Counted from the stretch's first letter, positions 33,908 to 44,300 are shown. The stretch: DNA of 64,000 nt from Arenicellales bacterium (GCA_951813075.1 OX638343.1:1110149-1174148), one strand, 5' to 3'. The notes: generated by a model from the letters alone, not told the origin. Numbers and translations: made by a program.

Positions 33908-35710
33908 TCAACTATCAGGGATAGCTGCCTGATTCATAATTGCTGCTGTGGGTTTTAACCTGAGTTCAAGTTCGTCTAGCTGATCGGTGGAAATCTCATT
34001 CGGAGCGCTGGTTAGCGGACAATAAGCTCTCTGGGTTTTCGGAAATGCGATTACTTCCCGAATAGAATCCTCGCCCGATAGTAGTGCTGCAATCCGATCG
34101 ATGCCAAAAGCGATTCCACCATGCGGTGGCGCACCACATCTCAATGCATTCAGAAGAAAACCAAACTTGGCATCAATTTCTTCGGCAGAAAGCCCGAGTA
34201 AGCTGAAAATCTTATTCTGAGTTTCCATGCTGTGATTTCTGATTGAACCCCCACCAACCTCAACTCCGTTGAGAACGAGATCGTAGGCTCTTGAAAGAAC
34301 CGATTCCGGGGATTCGTTAATGTCCGAGACATGGCTTTGCTTTGGTGCGGTAAATGGGTGGTGCACAGAGTACCATCTCTTATCAGTCTCGTCGAATTCA
34401 ACAAGCGGAAAATCTACAACCCACAAAGGTCGCCAGCCAGATTCGATCTGATTCAAGTCTCCGGCTATCTTGACTCGGAGTGCAGCCAACGATGGATTGA
34501 CAATTGATGCATGATCTGCTCCAAAAAAGATCATATCGCCACTCTCACTGGATGTCTCCTCGATGATTCGATTGACAGTCTGATCAGATAGAAACTTGAG
34601 TATTGGCGACTGCAATCCATCCCGTCCACTTGAAACGTCATTTACCTTGATATACGCCAAACCCTTCGCTCCCCAGTCGGCAACGTACTTGGTATAGTCA
34701 TCAATCTGCTGTCGCGATAAAGAACTTCCAGAAGGTACACGTAATGCTGCTACCCTTCCATCATTCAAATTTGCCGCCCGTCTGAAGACCTGGAATTCCT
34801 CACTTTTCATAGTATCGGTCAGATCGGTAATTTCCAAGGAAATTCGAAGATCAGGTCGGTCTGTTCCAAATCGAAGCATCGCTTCCGAATACGACATCAC
34901 TGGAAATTTTTCAGGCAAATCGGTATCGATCGTGCTCTTGAACACTTTCCGGAACAATTTCTCCATCAACTGCATGATGTCTTGCTCCGTGATAAATGCC
35001 ATTTCAATGTCCAACTGAGTAAATTCAAGCTGGCGATCAGCCCTGAGGTCCTCGTCGCGAAAGCATCGCGCAATTTGGTAGTAACGTTCAAAACCAGCAA
35101 TTACCAGCATTTGCTTGAACATCTGTGGTGATTGCGGAAGGGCATAAAACGATCCGGTGTGAACGCGGCTGGGAACTAAATAATCACGAGCACCTTCAGG
35201 CGTCGAGCGCGTCAGTATCGGTGTTTCGATTTCGGTAAATGAGCAATCGTTGAGATAAGATCGTATCGTCTGAATCAGTACGTGGCGCAATCGGATATTG
35301 CGCTGCATTCTTTCACGTCGTAAATCCAGATAACGATATTGAAGTCTGAGAGCTTCATTGACGTCGCCTTCCTCAAGCTGGAAAGGCAGGTTGACTGCCT
35401 TATTGAGCACCTGCAAGGTATCGCATACAACTTCAATCGTACCGGTTGAGATACCAAGATTTTCGGTACCCGCCGGACGCTCTCGCACCACCCCCTTAAT
35501 CTGCAATACGTACTCATTTCTGACAGACTCAGCCACCGCAAAGTACTCTCCCTGCTCAGGATTGACTACGATTTGCATGATTCCACTGGAATCGCGAAGA
35601 TCGATAAAAATTACGCCACCATGATCACGCCGACTGTTTACCCATCCGCACAGACGGACACGCTCGCCAATTTCGGACTCAGTCATTGATGCACAATGAT
35701 GCGTGCGCAT
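33908..35710 (-). CDS. aspS: Aspartyl-tRNA synthetase
   Basis: 600 residues, a bacterial class IIb enzyme with the bacterial insertion domain. The start MRTHHCASM aligns with the family opening, so I use ATG 35710 and not the TTG four codons earlier. N-terminal OB fold (LCGWVNSRRDHGGVIFIDLRD), motif 2 CFRDEDLRADRQLEFTQLD, insertion (about 285-420), and motif 3 GIAFGIDRIAALL. Whether it is discriminating or also charges tRNA-Asn cannot be told here. FmdB gene is 24 bases upstream, nudB 17 downstream. Confidence 0.97.
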   Translation of the reverse strand: MRTHHCASMTESEIGERVRLCGWVNSRRDHGGVIFIDLRDSSGIMQIVVNPEQGEYFAVAESVRNEYVLQIKGVVRERPAGTENLGISTGTIEVVCDTLQVLNKAVNLPFQLEEGDVNEALRLQYRYLDLRRERMQRNIRLRHVLIQTIRSYLNDCSFTEIETPILTRSTPEGARDYLVPSRVHTGSFYALPQSPQMFKQMLVIAGFERYYQIARCFRDEDLRADRQLEFTQLDIEMAFITEQDIMQLMEKLFRKVFKSTIDTDLPEKFPVMSYSEAMLRFGTDRPDLRISLEITDLTDTMKSEEFQVFRRAANLNDGRVAALRVPSGSSLSRQQIDDYTKYVADWGAKGLAYIKVNDVSSGRDGLQSPILKFLSDQTVNRIIEETSSESGDMIFFGADHASIVNPSLAALRVKIAGDLNQIESGWRPLWVVDFPLVEFDETDKRWYSVHHPFTAPKQSHVSDINESPESVLSRAYDLVLNGVEVGGGSIRNHSMETQNKIFSLLGLSAEEIDAKFGFLLNALRCGAPPHGGIAFGIDRIAALLSGEDSIREVIAFPKTQRAYCPLTSAPNEISTDQLDELELRLKPTAAIMNQAAIPDS

Positions 35711-35734
35711 CGATTCGCTCAATTTCGCACCTTG

Positions 35735-36058
35735 TCAGGTCGTGGTTTCGGTGGATTTGGAAGTCTTGCTGGTTTCAGAAGATTTCTTGCTTGAGTCTTT
35801 TTTATCAGACCCACCACTCTCAGCAGATTTGGAGTCTTCCGATTCGGGCTTTTTCGACTTGTCGTCACCAGATTTCTTGTTCTTGAAATCTGTCTCGTAC
35901 CAGCCCGTTCCTTTGAGATGAAATGCTGCTGCAGACAATTTTCTACGCAACGCATCTTCGTTACATGCAGGGCACCTGGTTAATCGGGGTTCCTTGATTC
36001 TCTGTAAAATTTCGAGTTCGTGACTACAAACTCCGCAGACATATTCGTATGTTGGCAT
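35735..36058 (-). CDS. FmdB family zinc ribbon protein
   Basis: 107 residues. The first 45 form a zinc ribbon with CGVC and CPAC knuckles (PTYEYVCGVCSHELE). The tail from about 60 is low-complexity, rich in Lys, Ser, Asp and Glu, probably disordered. FmdB-type proteins are often found upstream of aspS; function not established, formamidase regulation in Methylophilus being the origin of the name. Same strand as aspS, 24 bases away. Confidence 0.85.
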   Translation of the reverse strand: MPTYEYVCGVCSHELEILQRIKEPRLTRCPACNEDALRRKLSAAAFHLKGTGWYETDFKNKKSGDDKSKKPESEDSKSAESGGSDKKDSSKKSSETSKTSKSTETTT

Positions 36059-36109
36059 GACAGAATGTTTCTACATAGTTTGGTTGACTCTATCTTCCGC
36101 GAGTTTGCA

Positions 36110-37456
36110 TCACTCGCCGGAAACCGCCATGTTACTGATTAAAATGGAACCGGTTCTGATATTGCGACGCAAATCCACATCGTTTCCGACTTCAACGATC
36201 GAGCGAAACATATCACGAAGGTTTCCAGCGATAGTCAATTCCTCAACTGGATATTGCATCTCGCCATTTTCTACCCAAAACCCGCGGGCACCCTGAGAGT
36301 AATTCCCAGTAACAGTATTCACACCGAATCCCATAAGATCGGTCACCAAAAGACCAGTATCCATCAGCTTCAGCATTCCCGCAAAATCTCGCTCGCTGCA
36401 ATCAATCGTAAGATTGCGCACTCCTCCGGCATTGGCTGTGGTTTCCATGCCTAACTTTCTCGCGGAATAGGTGTCAAGCACATAGCCCTGAAGCACGCCA
36501 TCCGAAATTATGTCTCTCGCAACAGTGGCAACACCTTCAGCATCCGCGTACGCACTCCCCAGTGTTCGCTTGAGATGCGGCTGCTCGTGAATTCTTGTTC
36601 CTTCCGGAAAAATCTGCTCACCGATGCTGTCGAGCAGAAAACTAGCTTTACGGTACAGTGCGCTACCGCTGATTCCACCAATCAGGCAGCGCAGCAGACT
36701 GGAGGCGATCGGAGCTTCAAACAGAACCGGAACATCGCAAGTATTGATTCGCCTGGAATCAAGCTTGCGCAATGTTCGTTTTGCTGTCATCAAGCCGATT
36801 GACTGTGGGCTGTCCAACTGATTTGGATCGCAACCTGTGCTATACCAGTAGTCCTGCTGCATCCCCGATTCAGACTTGCCGACTACACAGCAGCTTACGA
36901 CGTACGATGTGGTTTTTCCCTCATGAAGAAATCCGTCGCTATTACCGAACGCTGTCGTCGTTTCCAGAGTTTCGACAGTCGCTCCTTCAGAATTGATGAT
37001 TCTGGCGTCACTGGATAGTGCTGCGGATTCACATTCTTGTGCAATTTCCAGCGCCTTCCCTCGGCCTATGTCCGCTGGATGGCAAAGATCAAGATCTGAA
37101 AACTCGCGAGCCAAACGATCTTTCGGCGCCAGACCATTGCATGGATCTTCTGAAGTAAACCCGGCGATTGACTTCGCCGCCCGAACGGCTTCTGCGATTG
37201 CCTCTTCGCTGAGATCTGACGTCGTGGAACTACCTTTCTTGTGTCCCATGAAAACCGTAACGCGCAGATTTCCTCCATTGTGGTGTTCTATGGTCTCCAG
37301 TTCGCCCATACGCACCGTCAATTCGTACCCTTTACCGCGTCCAACATGAGCACAGGCGCCATCGACACCAAACTTCGACGCATAATCAAGGGCTTGAGTG
37401 ACGTACTTGGAGACGTCGCCACTATTTTCTAAAGATACCAGACCGTTACCAGACAT
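36110..37456 (-). CDS. pmbA: Metalloprotease subunit PmbA (TldE)
   Basis: 448 residues, partner of TldD in the heterodimeric protease that matures microcin B17-like peptides and degrades unfolded peptides. PmbA lacks the HExxxH site, as here, and contributes the substrate-binding half. Family blocks: MGFGVNTVTGNYSQGARGFW near the C-terminus and EDPCNGLAPKDRLA. It begins 10 bases after tldD, with GGAG abutting the ATG. Adjacent tldD and pmbA is less common than the split arrangement of enterobacteria. Confidence 0.92.
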   Translation of the reverse strand: MSGNGLVSLENSGDVSKYVTQALDYASKFGVDGACAHVGRGKGYELTVRMGELETIEHHNGGNLRVTVFMGHKKGSSTTSDLSEEAIAEAVRAAKSIAGFTSEDPCNGLAPKDRLAREFSDLDLCHPADIGRGKALEIAQECESAALSSDARIINSEGATVETLETTTAFGNSDGFLHEGKTTSYVVSCCVVGKSESGMQQDYWYSTGCDPNQLDSPQSIGLMTAKRTLRKLDSRRINTCDVPVLFEAPIASSLLRCLIGGISGSALYRKASFLLDSIGEQIFPEGTRIHEQPHLKRTLGSAYADAEGVATVARDIISDGVLQGYVLDTYSARKLGMETTANAGGVRNLTIDCSERDFAGMLKLMDTGLLVTDLMGFGVNTVTGNYSQGARGFWVENGEMQYPVEELTIAGNLRDMFRSIVEVGNDVDLRRNIRTGSILISNMAVSGE

Positions 37457-37465
37457 CTCCGTTAC

Positions 37466-38914
37466 CTATACCTCAACGCCACCGACCGTCAGTGAATCTA
37501 TTCTTATCGTTGGCTGTCCAACGCCCACTGGCACACTCTGTCCGTTTTTTCCACAAGTACCGATGCCGGAATCGAGTTCCAGATTGTTTCCGACCATCGT
37601 TATCCGGTTCAGAACATCCGGTCCATTACCGATTAGGGTCACACCTTTAACCGGACGCGTAACCTTTCCTTTTTCAATCATATAGGCCTCGGTCGCCGAA
37701 AATACAAACTCACCTGACGTAATATCCACCTGCCCCCCGGAAAAACTGACTGCGTAGAGACCTTTGTCAACCGAACTGATGATTTCGTCGTGAGTCGATT
37801 GTCCTGGCAACATGTAAGTATTTGTCATCCTAGGCATGGGTTGATGTCTGAACGATTCTCGACGACCATTACCTGTCGGTGTCTGATTCATCAACCTTGC
37901 ATTGGTCAAGTCTTGCATGTAACCCTTCAAAACCCCGTTTTCGATCAGTACAGTATTCTTCGACGGCGTACCCTCATCATCAATGGTCAGTGATCCCCTG
38001 CGATTGGTAATCGTTCCATCATCTACAATAGTGCAAAGTTCGGATGCGACCCTTTCTCCAATCCGATCTGAATAGGCGGACGTACCCTTTCGATTGAAAT
38101 CTCCCTCCAGACCATGTCCAACCGCTTCGTGCAGAATGATCCCCGGCCAGCCTGGTCCGAGAACCACGTCCATCGTTCCCGCTGGTGCATTGACCGAATC
38201 CAGATTCACCAATGCTTGTCTGACCGCCTCGCGGGCATAATCGATGGCCACATCATCGTTCGTCAGAAAATCGTAAGTCTCGCGCGACCCCCCACTGAAA
38301 GTGCCTTGTTCCCGACGCCCGTTGCTTTCCGCCACAACATTGACTGTCAAACGTATCAGCGGACGAACATCCGCACAGACTTGTCCGTCGGCTCGCACGA
38401 CCATCACAATCTCATGTGATCCGGCCAGATTGACGATCACCTGTTTGACTCGCGGGTCTGTCCTTCTTGCTTCTTGCTCGACACGCTCAAGCAATGACAC
38501 CTTTTCCAAATCGGAAAAACTGGCAAGCGGATCATGAGGTTTGTAAAGGATCGGCGCCTTGACTGACCGGCGATCTGCGACAGCAATACGTCCTGTACCG
38601 ATACCATGCGCGATTCCACGAACGGATTCGGCTGCCTGGGTAAGGGTTGGGAACCTGAGATCGTCTGAAAATGCAAACCCGGACTTATCGCCGCTGACCG
38701 CCCTAAGCCCAACTCCCTTATCGACGTTGTAACTGCCAGACTTCACAATACCCTCTTCAAGTACCCAGCTTTCGTGACGCGTGTACTGGAAGTAAAGATC
38801 AGCGTGATCGATGTGCCTGCCAGTCATTTTGCCGAGTAGCGTATCGAGTTCTCGATCGCCGACTTCGACAGGGTTCAGCAGGGCGCTGCGGGCTTGTTCA
38901 ATGTATTTTTCCAT
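37466..38914 (-). CDS. tldD: Metalloprotease TldD
   Basis: 482 residues from ATG 38914 (E. coli TldD has 481); a TTG three codons upstream is rejected. The zinc site is the HExxxH helix in IILHEAVGHGLEGDFNRK, about half way. Also MPRMTNTYMLPGQ and the C-terminal GICGKNGQ-like block GTCGKNGQSVPVGVGQPT. With PmbA it cleaves small unstructured peptides inside a closed chamber. Upstream gap of about 200 bases before the nitrilase gene, no gene seen in it. Confidence 0.94.
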   Translation of the reverse strand: MEKYIEQARSALLNPVEVGDRELDTLLGKMTGRHIDHADLYFQYTRHESWVLEEGIVKSGSYNVDKGVGLRAVSGDKSGFAFSDDLRFPTLTQAAESVRGIAHGIGTGRIAVADRRSVKAPILYKPHDPLASFSDLEKVSLLERVEQEARRTDPRVKQVIVNLAGSHEIVMVVRADGQVCADVRPLIRLTVNVVAESNGRREQGTFSGGSRETYDFLTNDDVAIDYAREAVRQALVNLDSVNAPAGTMDVVLGPGWPGIILHEAVGHGLEGDFNRKGTSAYSDRIGERVASELCTIVDDGTITNRRGSLTIDDEGTPSKNTVLIENGVLKGYMQDLTNARLMNQTPTGNGRRESFRHQPMPRMTNTYMLPGQSTHDEIISSVDKGLYAVSFSGGQVDITSGEFVFSATEAYMIEKGKVTRPVKGVTLIGNGPDVLNRITMVGNNLELDSGIGTCGKNGQSVPVGVGQPTIRIDSLTVGGVEV

Positions 38915-39122
38915 GTTCAACAATTTCTACAGACTATCAATTCGGAATAATGATTCAACTAAATCGAATTTGATCCGAGCGGGGAAATTTCAAGGGAAAA
39001 CAACCACATCAGACGCGTGGAGCCTAGCCTTAAAACGCAAATGAACCACTCGAAAATTATAGCAACTCGCGCCGACCATTACCCAGCATTCATCCAGTTA
39101 ATCATACTACCGGTAGTTCCAG

Positions 39123-39962
39123 TCAGCCGGGTTCAATCCGGCTGAACAGTTTGTGGCGCTGACTATTCTCCGCACCGGTAAACATTTGTCGAATCTTTCT
39201 CACTCGTTTGGTATCGATGTCGGCGGTGATGACGGCATTGTCCAGGGCTTTTTTCGCCGCAACCTCACCCCACGGGTCTATGATCATCGTGTGACCGTAG
39301 GTTCTTCGACCACCGGGGTGTTTGCCCCATTGTGCCGGAGCGACCACATAAGCACGATTTTCGATAGCCCGGGCTCGCAACAACACCTCCCAGTGTTTGC
39401 GACCGGTCGTATATGCAAAAGCTGAAGGTATTGCAAACCAGATCGCACCCCTCAGAGTCAGCGCTTCATAAATTGCGGGGAATCTCAGATCGTAGCAAAC
39501 AGTGAGGCCGGCTATACCTGCCGGTGTATCGTGTGCGACAATCTCACTGCCAGGTATTGTATAGCTGGACTCCGAATAACGCTCCCCATCCGATAAAACA
39601 ACATCAAACAGGTTGATTTTGTCATATCGGGTAATGAATTCACCCTGATTGTCGAAAATCCAGGAGGTATTGCGCACTTTGCTGGGATTTTCGCACCGGG
39701 CGAAAATACCAGCGGCCAAGATCCAGATCTTCTGCCGCTTCGCCAAGTCTGATAGAAATGTCCAGATTGTCCCACCACCCGACCAGGACTCAGCACTGGA
39801 CAATCTCTGCTGGTGATTTTTTGCCATGAGCGCGAAGCATTCCGGCAAGATTGCAATTACAGCAGACTGCTTTCTTGCCTCCATGACAAGTTCTTCAGTC
39901 AGTTTGAGATTCTGCGCGACATCGTCACCTGAATTCATCTGAATTGCTGCAACACGCGGCAT
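39123..39962 (-). CDS. Nitrilase-superfamily amidase (deaminated glutathione amidase-like)
   Basis: 279 residues, carbon-nitrogen hydrolase fold. Catalytic triad E-K-C: ILPECFALM (Glu), RYDKINLFDV (Lys) and GLTVCYDLRFP (Cys). The sequence is nearest the Nit1/YbeM group that cleaves deaminated glutathione. Start ATG 39962 has GAGGA upstream and overlaps the previous stop (TGATG). The order yhdP-nit-tldD is conserved in gammaproteobacteria. Substrate inferred from family only. Confidence 0.88.
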   Translation of the reverse strand: MPRVAAIQMNSGDDVAQNLKLTEELVMEARKQSAVIAILPECFALMAKNHQQRLSSAESWSGGGTIWTFLSDLAKRQKIWILAAGIFARCENPSKVRNTSWIFDNQGEFITRYDKINLFDVVLSDGERYSESSYTIPGSEIVAHDTPAGIAGLTVCYDLRFPAIYEALTLRGAIWFAIPSAFAYTTGRKHWEVLLRARAIENRAYVVAPAQWGKHPGGRRTYGHTMIIDPWGEVAAKKALDNAVITADIDTKRVRKIRQMFTGAENSQRHKLFSRIEPG

Positions 39963-40315
39963 CACTGTCCTCTTTTCGGCGTAACCAGCAAAACCATGGT
40001 TTCGTCTATTCCCGAACCTGGCTCAAGCACGATGTACCTCGATTCTATTCCCAAACTGATCAGCATTGCGCGCAGATCAAGCGCCCATTGATTACCTGCA
40101 TCACCGCCGGGATAACGAACGATCAACTCGGCATGCTCGGATTTGAGAAGTCTGGACACAGCTCTTCGGATTTGCGGAATCTGAAGCACCACATCAGCCG
40201 AAACCTCACCGGGCCACTCATATCTTGGTATCAATACCTCAAATTCATCTTGAGCATACGCAATTGGCGCCGCGAACAACGCCACTGACAGAAACAAATT
40301 TTTGAATTTTTTCAT
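39962..40315 (-). CDS. Small exported protein of unknown function
   Basis: 117 residues with a signal peptide (MKKFKNLFLSVALFAAPIAYA, cleaved before Q). The mature part of about 95 residues has an alpha/beta look with LIVRYPGGDAGNQWALDLRA and ends VLLVTPKRGQ. The RYPGGDAGNQWALDLR piece recalls the OmpA-like peptidoglycan-binding repeat in spacing, but I cannot claim homology. It is coupled to the nitrilase gene (TGATG) and 15 bases downstream of yhdP, so an envelope role is likely. Confidence 0.75.
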   Translation of the reverse strand: MKKFKNLFLSVALFAAPIAYAQDEFEVLIPRYEWPGEVSADVVLQIPQIRRAVSRLLKSEHAELIVRYPGGDAGNQWALDLRAMLISLGIESRYIVLEPGSGIDETMVLLVTPKRGQ

Positions 40316-40330
40316 AAACGAGAAAATAAC

Positions 40331-43300
40331 CTAGTTGGCTGGTGCCAATAAATTGGTTTTTACCACTTCAATCTCCGGTTCATCCCATGACCCCTTGATT
40401 TGATAGTTAAGCGCAAATAGTTCGATATCCAATTCCTCGAGTACCTCTTTAGCAAGGTAGGTATACAAACCCTGAATAGGATTGATGAGCGTCGCAATTG
40501 TTGTCAACGATTTTCCGACATTCGATTCCGCTCCGGCGACTAAATTGTGTTGCTTTCTGATCCAGTCTGTTGATCCCTGGAGGATAATCTCGACTGAAGG
40601 GCTGTTCAATTGGACTCCATCAACCAAGATAATTCCATTGACAACCGTGATCTTTCCCGCGAGATTGTAGTATGCGATGCCACCTTTCAAAACATCAGTA
40701 ACATCAACCGAGATTTTCTTAAGCAAGGTGTCATAGTTCAACACCCCGACTACTGTCGTTGACGGATTGTTCGTCGCATTGATCAAAGTTCCGTCCTTGG
40801 CAACAAATCCGATTTCGCCTGAAGTCAAACTTGGGTTCCACTTGGTAAGTGCATCGTTCCAGAACAAATGACCCGATAGATTGATAATTCCGCTATCGAA
40901 CCTGCCCGGATAACCTAGTTGTTCCATAGCTGCCCCGAAGTCCGCTGAATTGAATCTGAAGTCGATTTGCGACGACTGATCGTAATTCCAGTCCCCAGAC
41001 GCAGAGATAGTCAGTGAAGGTGTCTGAAAATTTGCCGACTTTATCTGCCAGCTGTCATTGGTTGCAATCGCTTGAATGTTACTTTCTCCGAGGTCGTACT
41101 GTCCGTAACGCATGTCAGAACAGGAAAAATCTAAGTTCGGCACGTTACGTGGGTCAACCGATCGATTCAACGGTTCACTCTGCGCTTCCGGGATATGGCA
41201 CTTCGACAGTTCGATTATCAAATGAGGATACTCACCTTCCTGCAGGAAGTCGGTGTTCCTGAACTCCGCGTTCCCGACCACCTCAACGGAATTAATTTGA
41301 AATTTCCAATTCCTCTCCTTCTTTTGCGCCGTGACGTCGACTTTGTTGAGTCGACGATCACGAGCCAAAATTACCGAATCCACCTGCGCGGTGACAGCTT
41401 GGAGATTCTCAATCTGCAGTTTGGACTGGGACTCATTATCCGCGATAAGGTTCGACCACTGGTCAAAGTTCAACTCGGGTAATGACAAGGCCACATGTAC
41501 ACCAGGTCCTTGTGTGTCAATACTATCGACATCACCGATAGTCAAGGAACCAGAGTGGATGTTCCAGGTTCGGTTGACTAGTGTGGCATTTAATGTTCCA
41601 CTAAGAATCGAAGCCAAATCGAAATCGAATTCACGCTTGGTTCCATTGGTTGTTTTTATGTCGACAAACAGAGGTACGCTTAAACCGGGAATTTTACTCA
41701 TAGGAAATGGCAGTGAAGAATCCAGACCAGCCAACGAAGATGAGAAAGCAATGGTGTTTTCGTTCGGCTCAAACCTGAAATCGGCCTGCCATTCGAACGA
41801 TCCCGACAGTTCGGACCCAAGAACAGCGCCGATAATCGGTCTAATTTCAGCCGCGTCTGAAATCCCTTTGGCAACACCTTCGACAACATAGTTGCCCGTC
41901 GTGCCCGATCCGGTGAATCGAGTCTCGAAGTTTCCTCCAAGCGCTTCGGCTTTCAACTCTCCTGAAGTGATCCCAGTTCGATCGAATTCTACCTGACCTC
42001 GAATTTGCGAAACTTCGGGGCTATATTCGGTAACAACAGAAATGTCTCCCGGTATGGCTACACCATCAATCAAATACTCCTTGCCTCTTCTTAATGGAAC
42101 AGCCACAGAAAGTGAAACGCTTCCAGCTCCAGAGCCTTCCGTAATTCCCTTTGTCTTGCCCGGCAACACGATTCCATCTGGACCAAAAAGATCAAAAACC
42201 ACTGGCATCGGAACAGCCATGCCAGCCGACACATGCAAAATAGGATCAGGTAGCGTGAAGTCGTCGACATACCCGGTCAAGCTGCCGATTTCCTCACCAT
42301 ATATCACACCATGCGACCCGGTAATTTCCAACCTTTTACCGCGAACTTTGAATGTTCCACTACCGTCCGTAAGCGCAGGCCATTTTTTTCCATATAAAAA
42401 GTTAACGTTCTGAAAGCTGCCATCAATGCTCAACCGATCGAGATCTTTATGCAAAATTGCGTTCAAGGGATCCCCATCAAATTTTCCCGTTGCTCGTCTC
42501 ACCCACAAGGAATTTAGTCGCTCCGACATATGTCTGTAAAATTTCGGTGGGAAAAGAGTCGAATATTTCTCCAACACCACCCTTACATCCAGATCGACAA
42601 GTTCAAACTCGGTATCGATCCTGTGACCGGGTTTTTCGGCGACCCAACCTCCCTCGATTTTGACGATGGTTTCTGTCGATTCCGGAATATTGCCGTCCAG
42701 TTCCGAATCTCGCAATTCAAAGTTCCAACTAACCGACTCCAAGACATTATTGACCAATTCTCCATTTACATTGGCATCCATCACTGCGGTCAGAGTAGCC
42801 GGATTGATATTTTTATTGCCAACGCCTGATGCTGCCCAAACAGCAGCCAGCCACGCTGCATCAAGTGACTGAACATCAATTTGGAATCTCGACCCCGTCG
42901 TATCATCTGTCGATTCCAACAAGTCAAGTCTGTACGAGATATTCGATTGATTGTGCAATCTAGAGTCCACCGTCCCAATAATCGAGACGCCTTGGTCTGT
43001 GTGTCTGGTCTCGAACGTGAATTCACCCAGCGCATTCACGTCAACTTCTGGCGAGTCCAGCAAGACGCTGAAAGCCCCGTCACTGACATCAATCGTTCCT
43101 ATATTGGATTGCAGTGCGAGTAATCTCAAAGCATCGAACGACAGTGCTTTCTCACCACGTGATTTTTCTTTGTCTCGATCACTCCCGATCAAGAAGGTAA
43201 CATCTAATTCCGGCTTGGCAATGCCAATGTGATCAATTTGCACGCCACTGCTGGTCAGTATCGGACTGGCCAATCGTACTTGAACTGATTCGGCCTTCAG

Positions 43301-43588
43301 CGTAAGTGGCCCATTAACCAGTTGATGACCGACGGACAAGCCACGAATCTCCAGCGCTGGCGACGAATCTCTAAACGTCAAATCTACATGATCAAAGGAA
43401 AACCTACCGTCAGAACGGCTGGCAGCTTCCGATAAAAACCAAGGTGTGAATGTGTCGATATTGGCGACAGCAAACGCCGTGCACAAAACCATCAACAAAA
43501 CGAAACTGCTCGCGAGCGCGACAATTCTCAGCAGAATCACGAATGTTCTGTGAAGATAACGGGCAGGAAGGGTTTGAAAACTATTCAT
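40331..43588 (-). CDS. yhdP: YhdP family AsmA-like envelope protein
   Basis: 1085 residues, anchored by one N-terminal membrane helix (about 17-44) with a very long periplasmic body made of repeated beta segments (DUF3971 and AsmA-like C-terminal domain). Such proteins are thought to form bridge-like channels that move phospholipids from the inner to the outer membrane. Somewhat shorter than E. coli YhdP (about 1260). C-terminal part contains GEIGFVAKDGTLINATN and VVGVLNYDTL typical of the domain. Sits between maf and the small exported protein gene, the usual position near rng/maf, although rng is missing here. Confidence 0.88.
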   Translation of the reverse strand: MNSFQTLPARYLHRTFVILLRIVALASSFVLLMVLCTAFAVANIDTFTPWFLSEAASRSDGRFSFDHVDLTFRDSSPALEIRGLSVGHQLVNGPLTLKAESVQVRLASPILTSSGVQIDHIGIAKPELDVTFLIGSDRDKEKSRGEKALSFDALRLLALQSNIGTIDVSDGAFSVLLDSPEVDVNALGEFTFETRHTDQGVSIIGTVDSRLHNQSNISYRLDLLESTDDTTGSRFQIDVQSLDAAWLAAVWAASGVGNKNINPATLTAVMDANVNGELVNNVLESVSWNFELRDSELDGNIPESTETIVKIEGGWVAEKPGHRIDTEFELVDLDVRVVLEKYSTLFPPKFYRHMSERLNSLWVRRATGKFDGDPLNAILHKDLDRLSIDGSFQNVNFLYGKKWPALTDGSGTFKVRGKRLEITGSHGVIYGEEIGSLTGYVDDFTLPDPILHVSAGMAVPMPVVFDLFGPDGIVLPGKTKGITEGSGAGSVSLSVAVPLRRGKEYLIDGVAIPGDISVVTEYSPEVSQIRGQVEFDRTGITSGELKAEALGGNFETRFTGSGTTGNYVVEGVAKGISDAAEIRPIIGAVLGSELSGSFEWQADFRFEPNENTIAFSSSLAGLDSSLPFPMSKIPGLSVPLFVDIKTTNGTKREFDFDLASILSGTLNATLVNRTWNIHSGSLTIGDVDSIDTQGPGVHVALSLPELNFDQWSNLIADNESQSKLQIENLQAVTAQVDSVILARDRRLNKVDVTAQKKERNWKFQINSVEVVGNAEFRNTDFLQEGEYPHLIIELSKCHIPEAQSEPLNRSVDPRNVPNLDFSCSDMRYGQYDLGESNIQAIATNDSWQIKSANFQTPSLTISASGDWNYDQSSQIDFRFNSADFGAAMEQLGYPGRFDSGIINLSGHLFWNDALTKWNPSLTSGEIGFVAKDGTLINATNNPSTTVVGVLNYDTLLKKISVDVTDVLKGGIAYYNLAGKITVVNGIILVDGVQLNSPSVEIILQGSTDWIRKQHNLVAGAESNVGKSLTTIATLINPIQGLYTYLAKEVLEELDIELFALNYQIKGSWDEPEIEVVKTNLLAPAN

Positions 43589-43640
43589 GCACGCGTAAGT
43601 CTTTCCTTTTAGTTCTGAATCACCAGTATTGTACGCTCAA

Positions 43641-44300
43641 TCAGACGCAATATTGCCCATCCCACAAAATCGTCTTGGGGAATTCCTTCTCCAGATTTCT
43701 TTTCGCAATTCCCATATCGGATACCGCTAAACCGACATTCGCCAGAAGTTGCATGGTCAGTGTCACGGGTAATCCAATGACGCTGCTGTAGGAACCTTCC
43801 AGTCGACAAACAAACTTCGCAGCTTGACCCTGAATCGCATAAGCACCAGCCCGATTCTGGTACTCATCGTCTTGCAAGTATTGCGTCAACTGCAGCTGTG
43901 TCAATTGCATGAAATATACCTTGGTCGTATCACACAGTGAATACTCCTCAGTACCGCGCCTCACCGCAACCGCCGAATGAACTTCATGCACACGACCAGA
44001 AAGCTTTTGAAGCATGCTCAGTGCCTCTTCCCTGTGTCGGGGTTTCCCCAAAATGCAATTATCGACTGAAACACAGGTGTCTGCTCCAATTACGACGACA
44101 TCGTTCGTATTTTCGCCAAGCAAGGACGATCCCTTGCGCGCTTTTTGAATTGCAAGTCGGGATACATACTCACGAGCTGTCTCGCATTTGATCGCAGACT
44201 CGTCGATTTGCGGATAGATGATTGAAAACTCAAACCCAAGCGCTTTCAATATCCGGCGTCGCTGGGGCGAACTTGATGCCAGATATAGTGCGCAACTCAC
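43641..44300 (-). CDS. Maf family nucleotide pyrophosphatase
   Basis: 219 residues with the Maf signature LYLASSSPQRRRILKALG at the start, the catalytic VVIGADTCVS with its Asp, and GAYAIQGQAAKFV near the end. Maf proteins hydrolyse non-canonical or pyrimidine nucleoside triphosphates (dTTP/UTP for the YhdE type). Starts at GTG 44300. Convergent arrangement is absent; it runs with yhdP downstream (52 bases) and rsfS upstream (44 bases). Confidence 0.9.
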   Translation of the reverse strand: MSCALYLASSSPQRRRILKALGFEFSIIYPQIDESAIKCETAREYVSRLAIQKARKGSSLLGENTNDVVVIGADTCVSVDNCILGKPRHREEALSMLQKLSGRVHEVHSAVAVRRGTEEYSLCDTTKVYFMQLTQLQLTQYLQDDEYQNRAGAYAIQGQAAKFVCRLEGSYSSVIGLPVTLTMQLLANVGLAVSDMGIAKRNLEKEFPKTILWDGQYCV

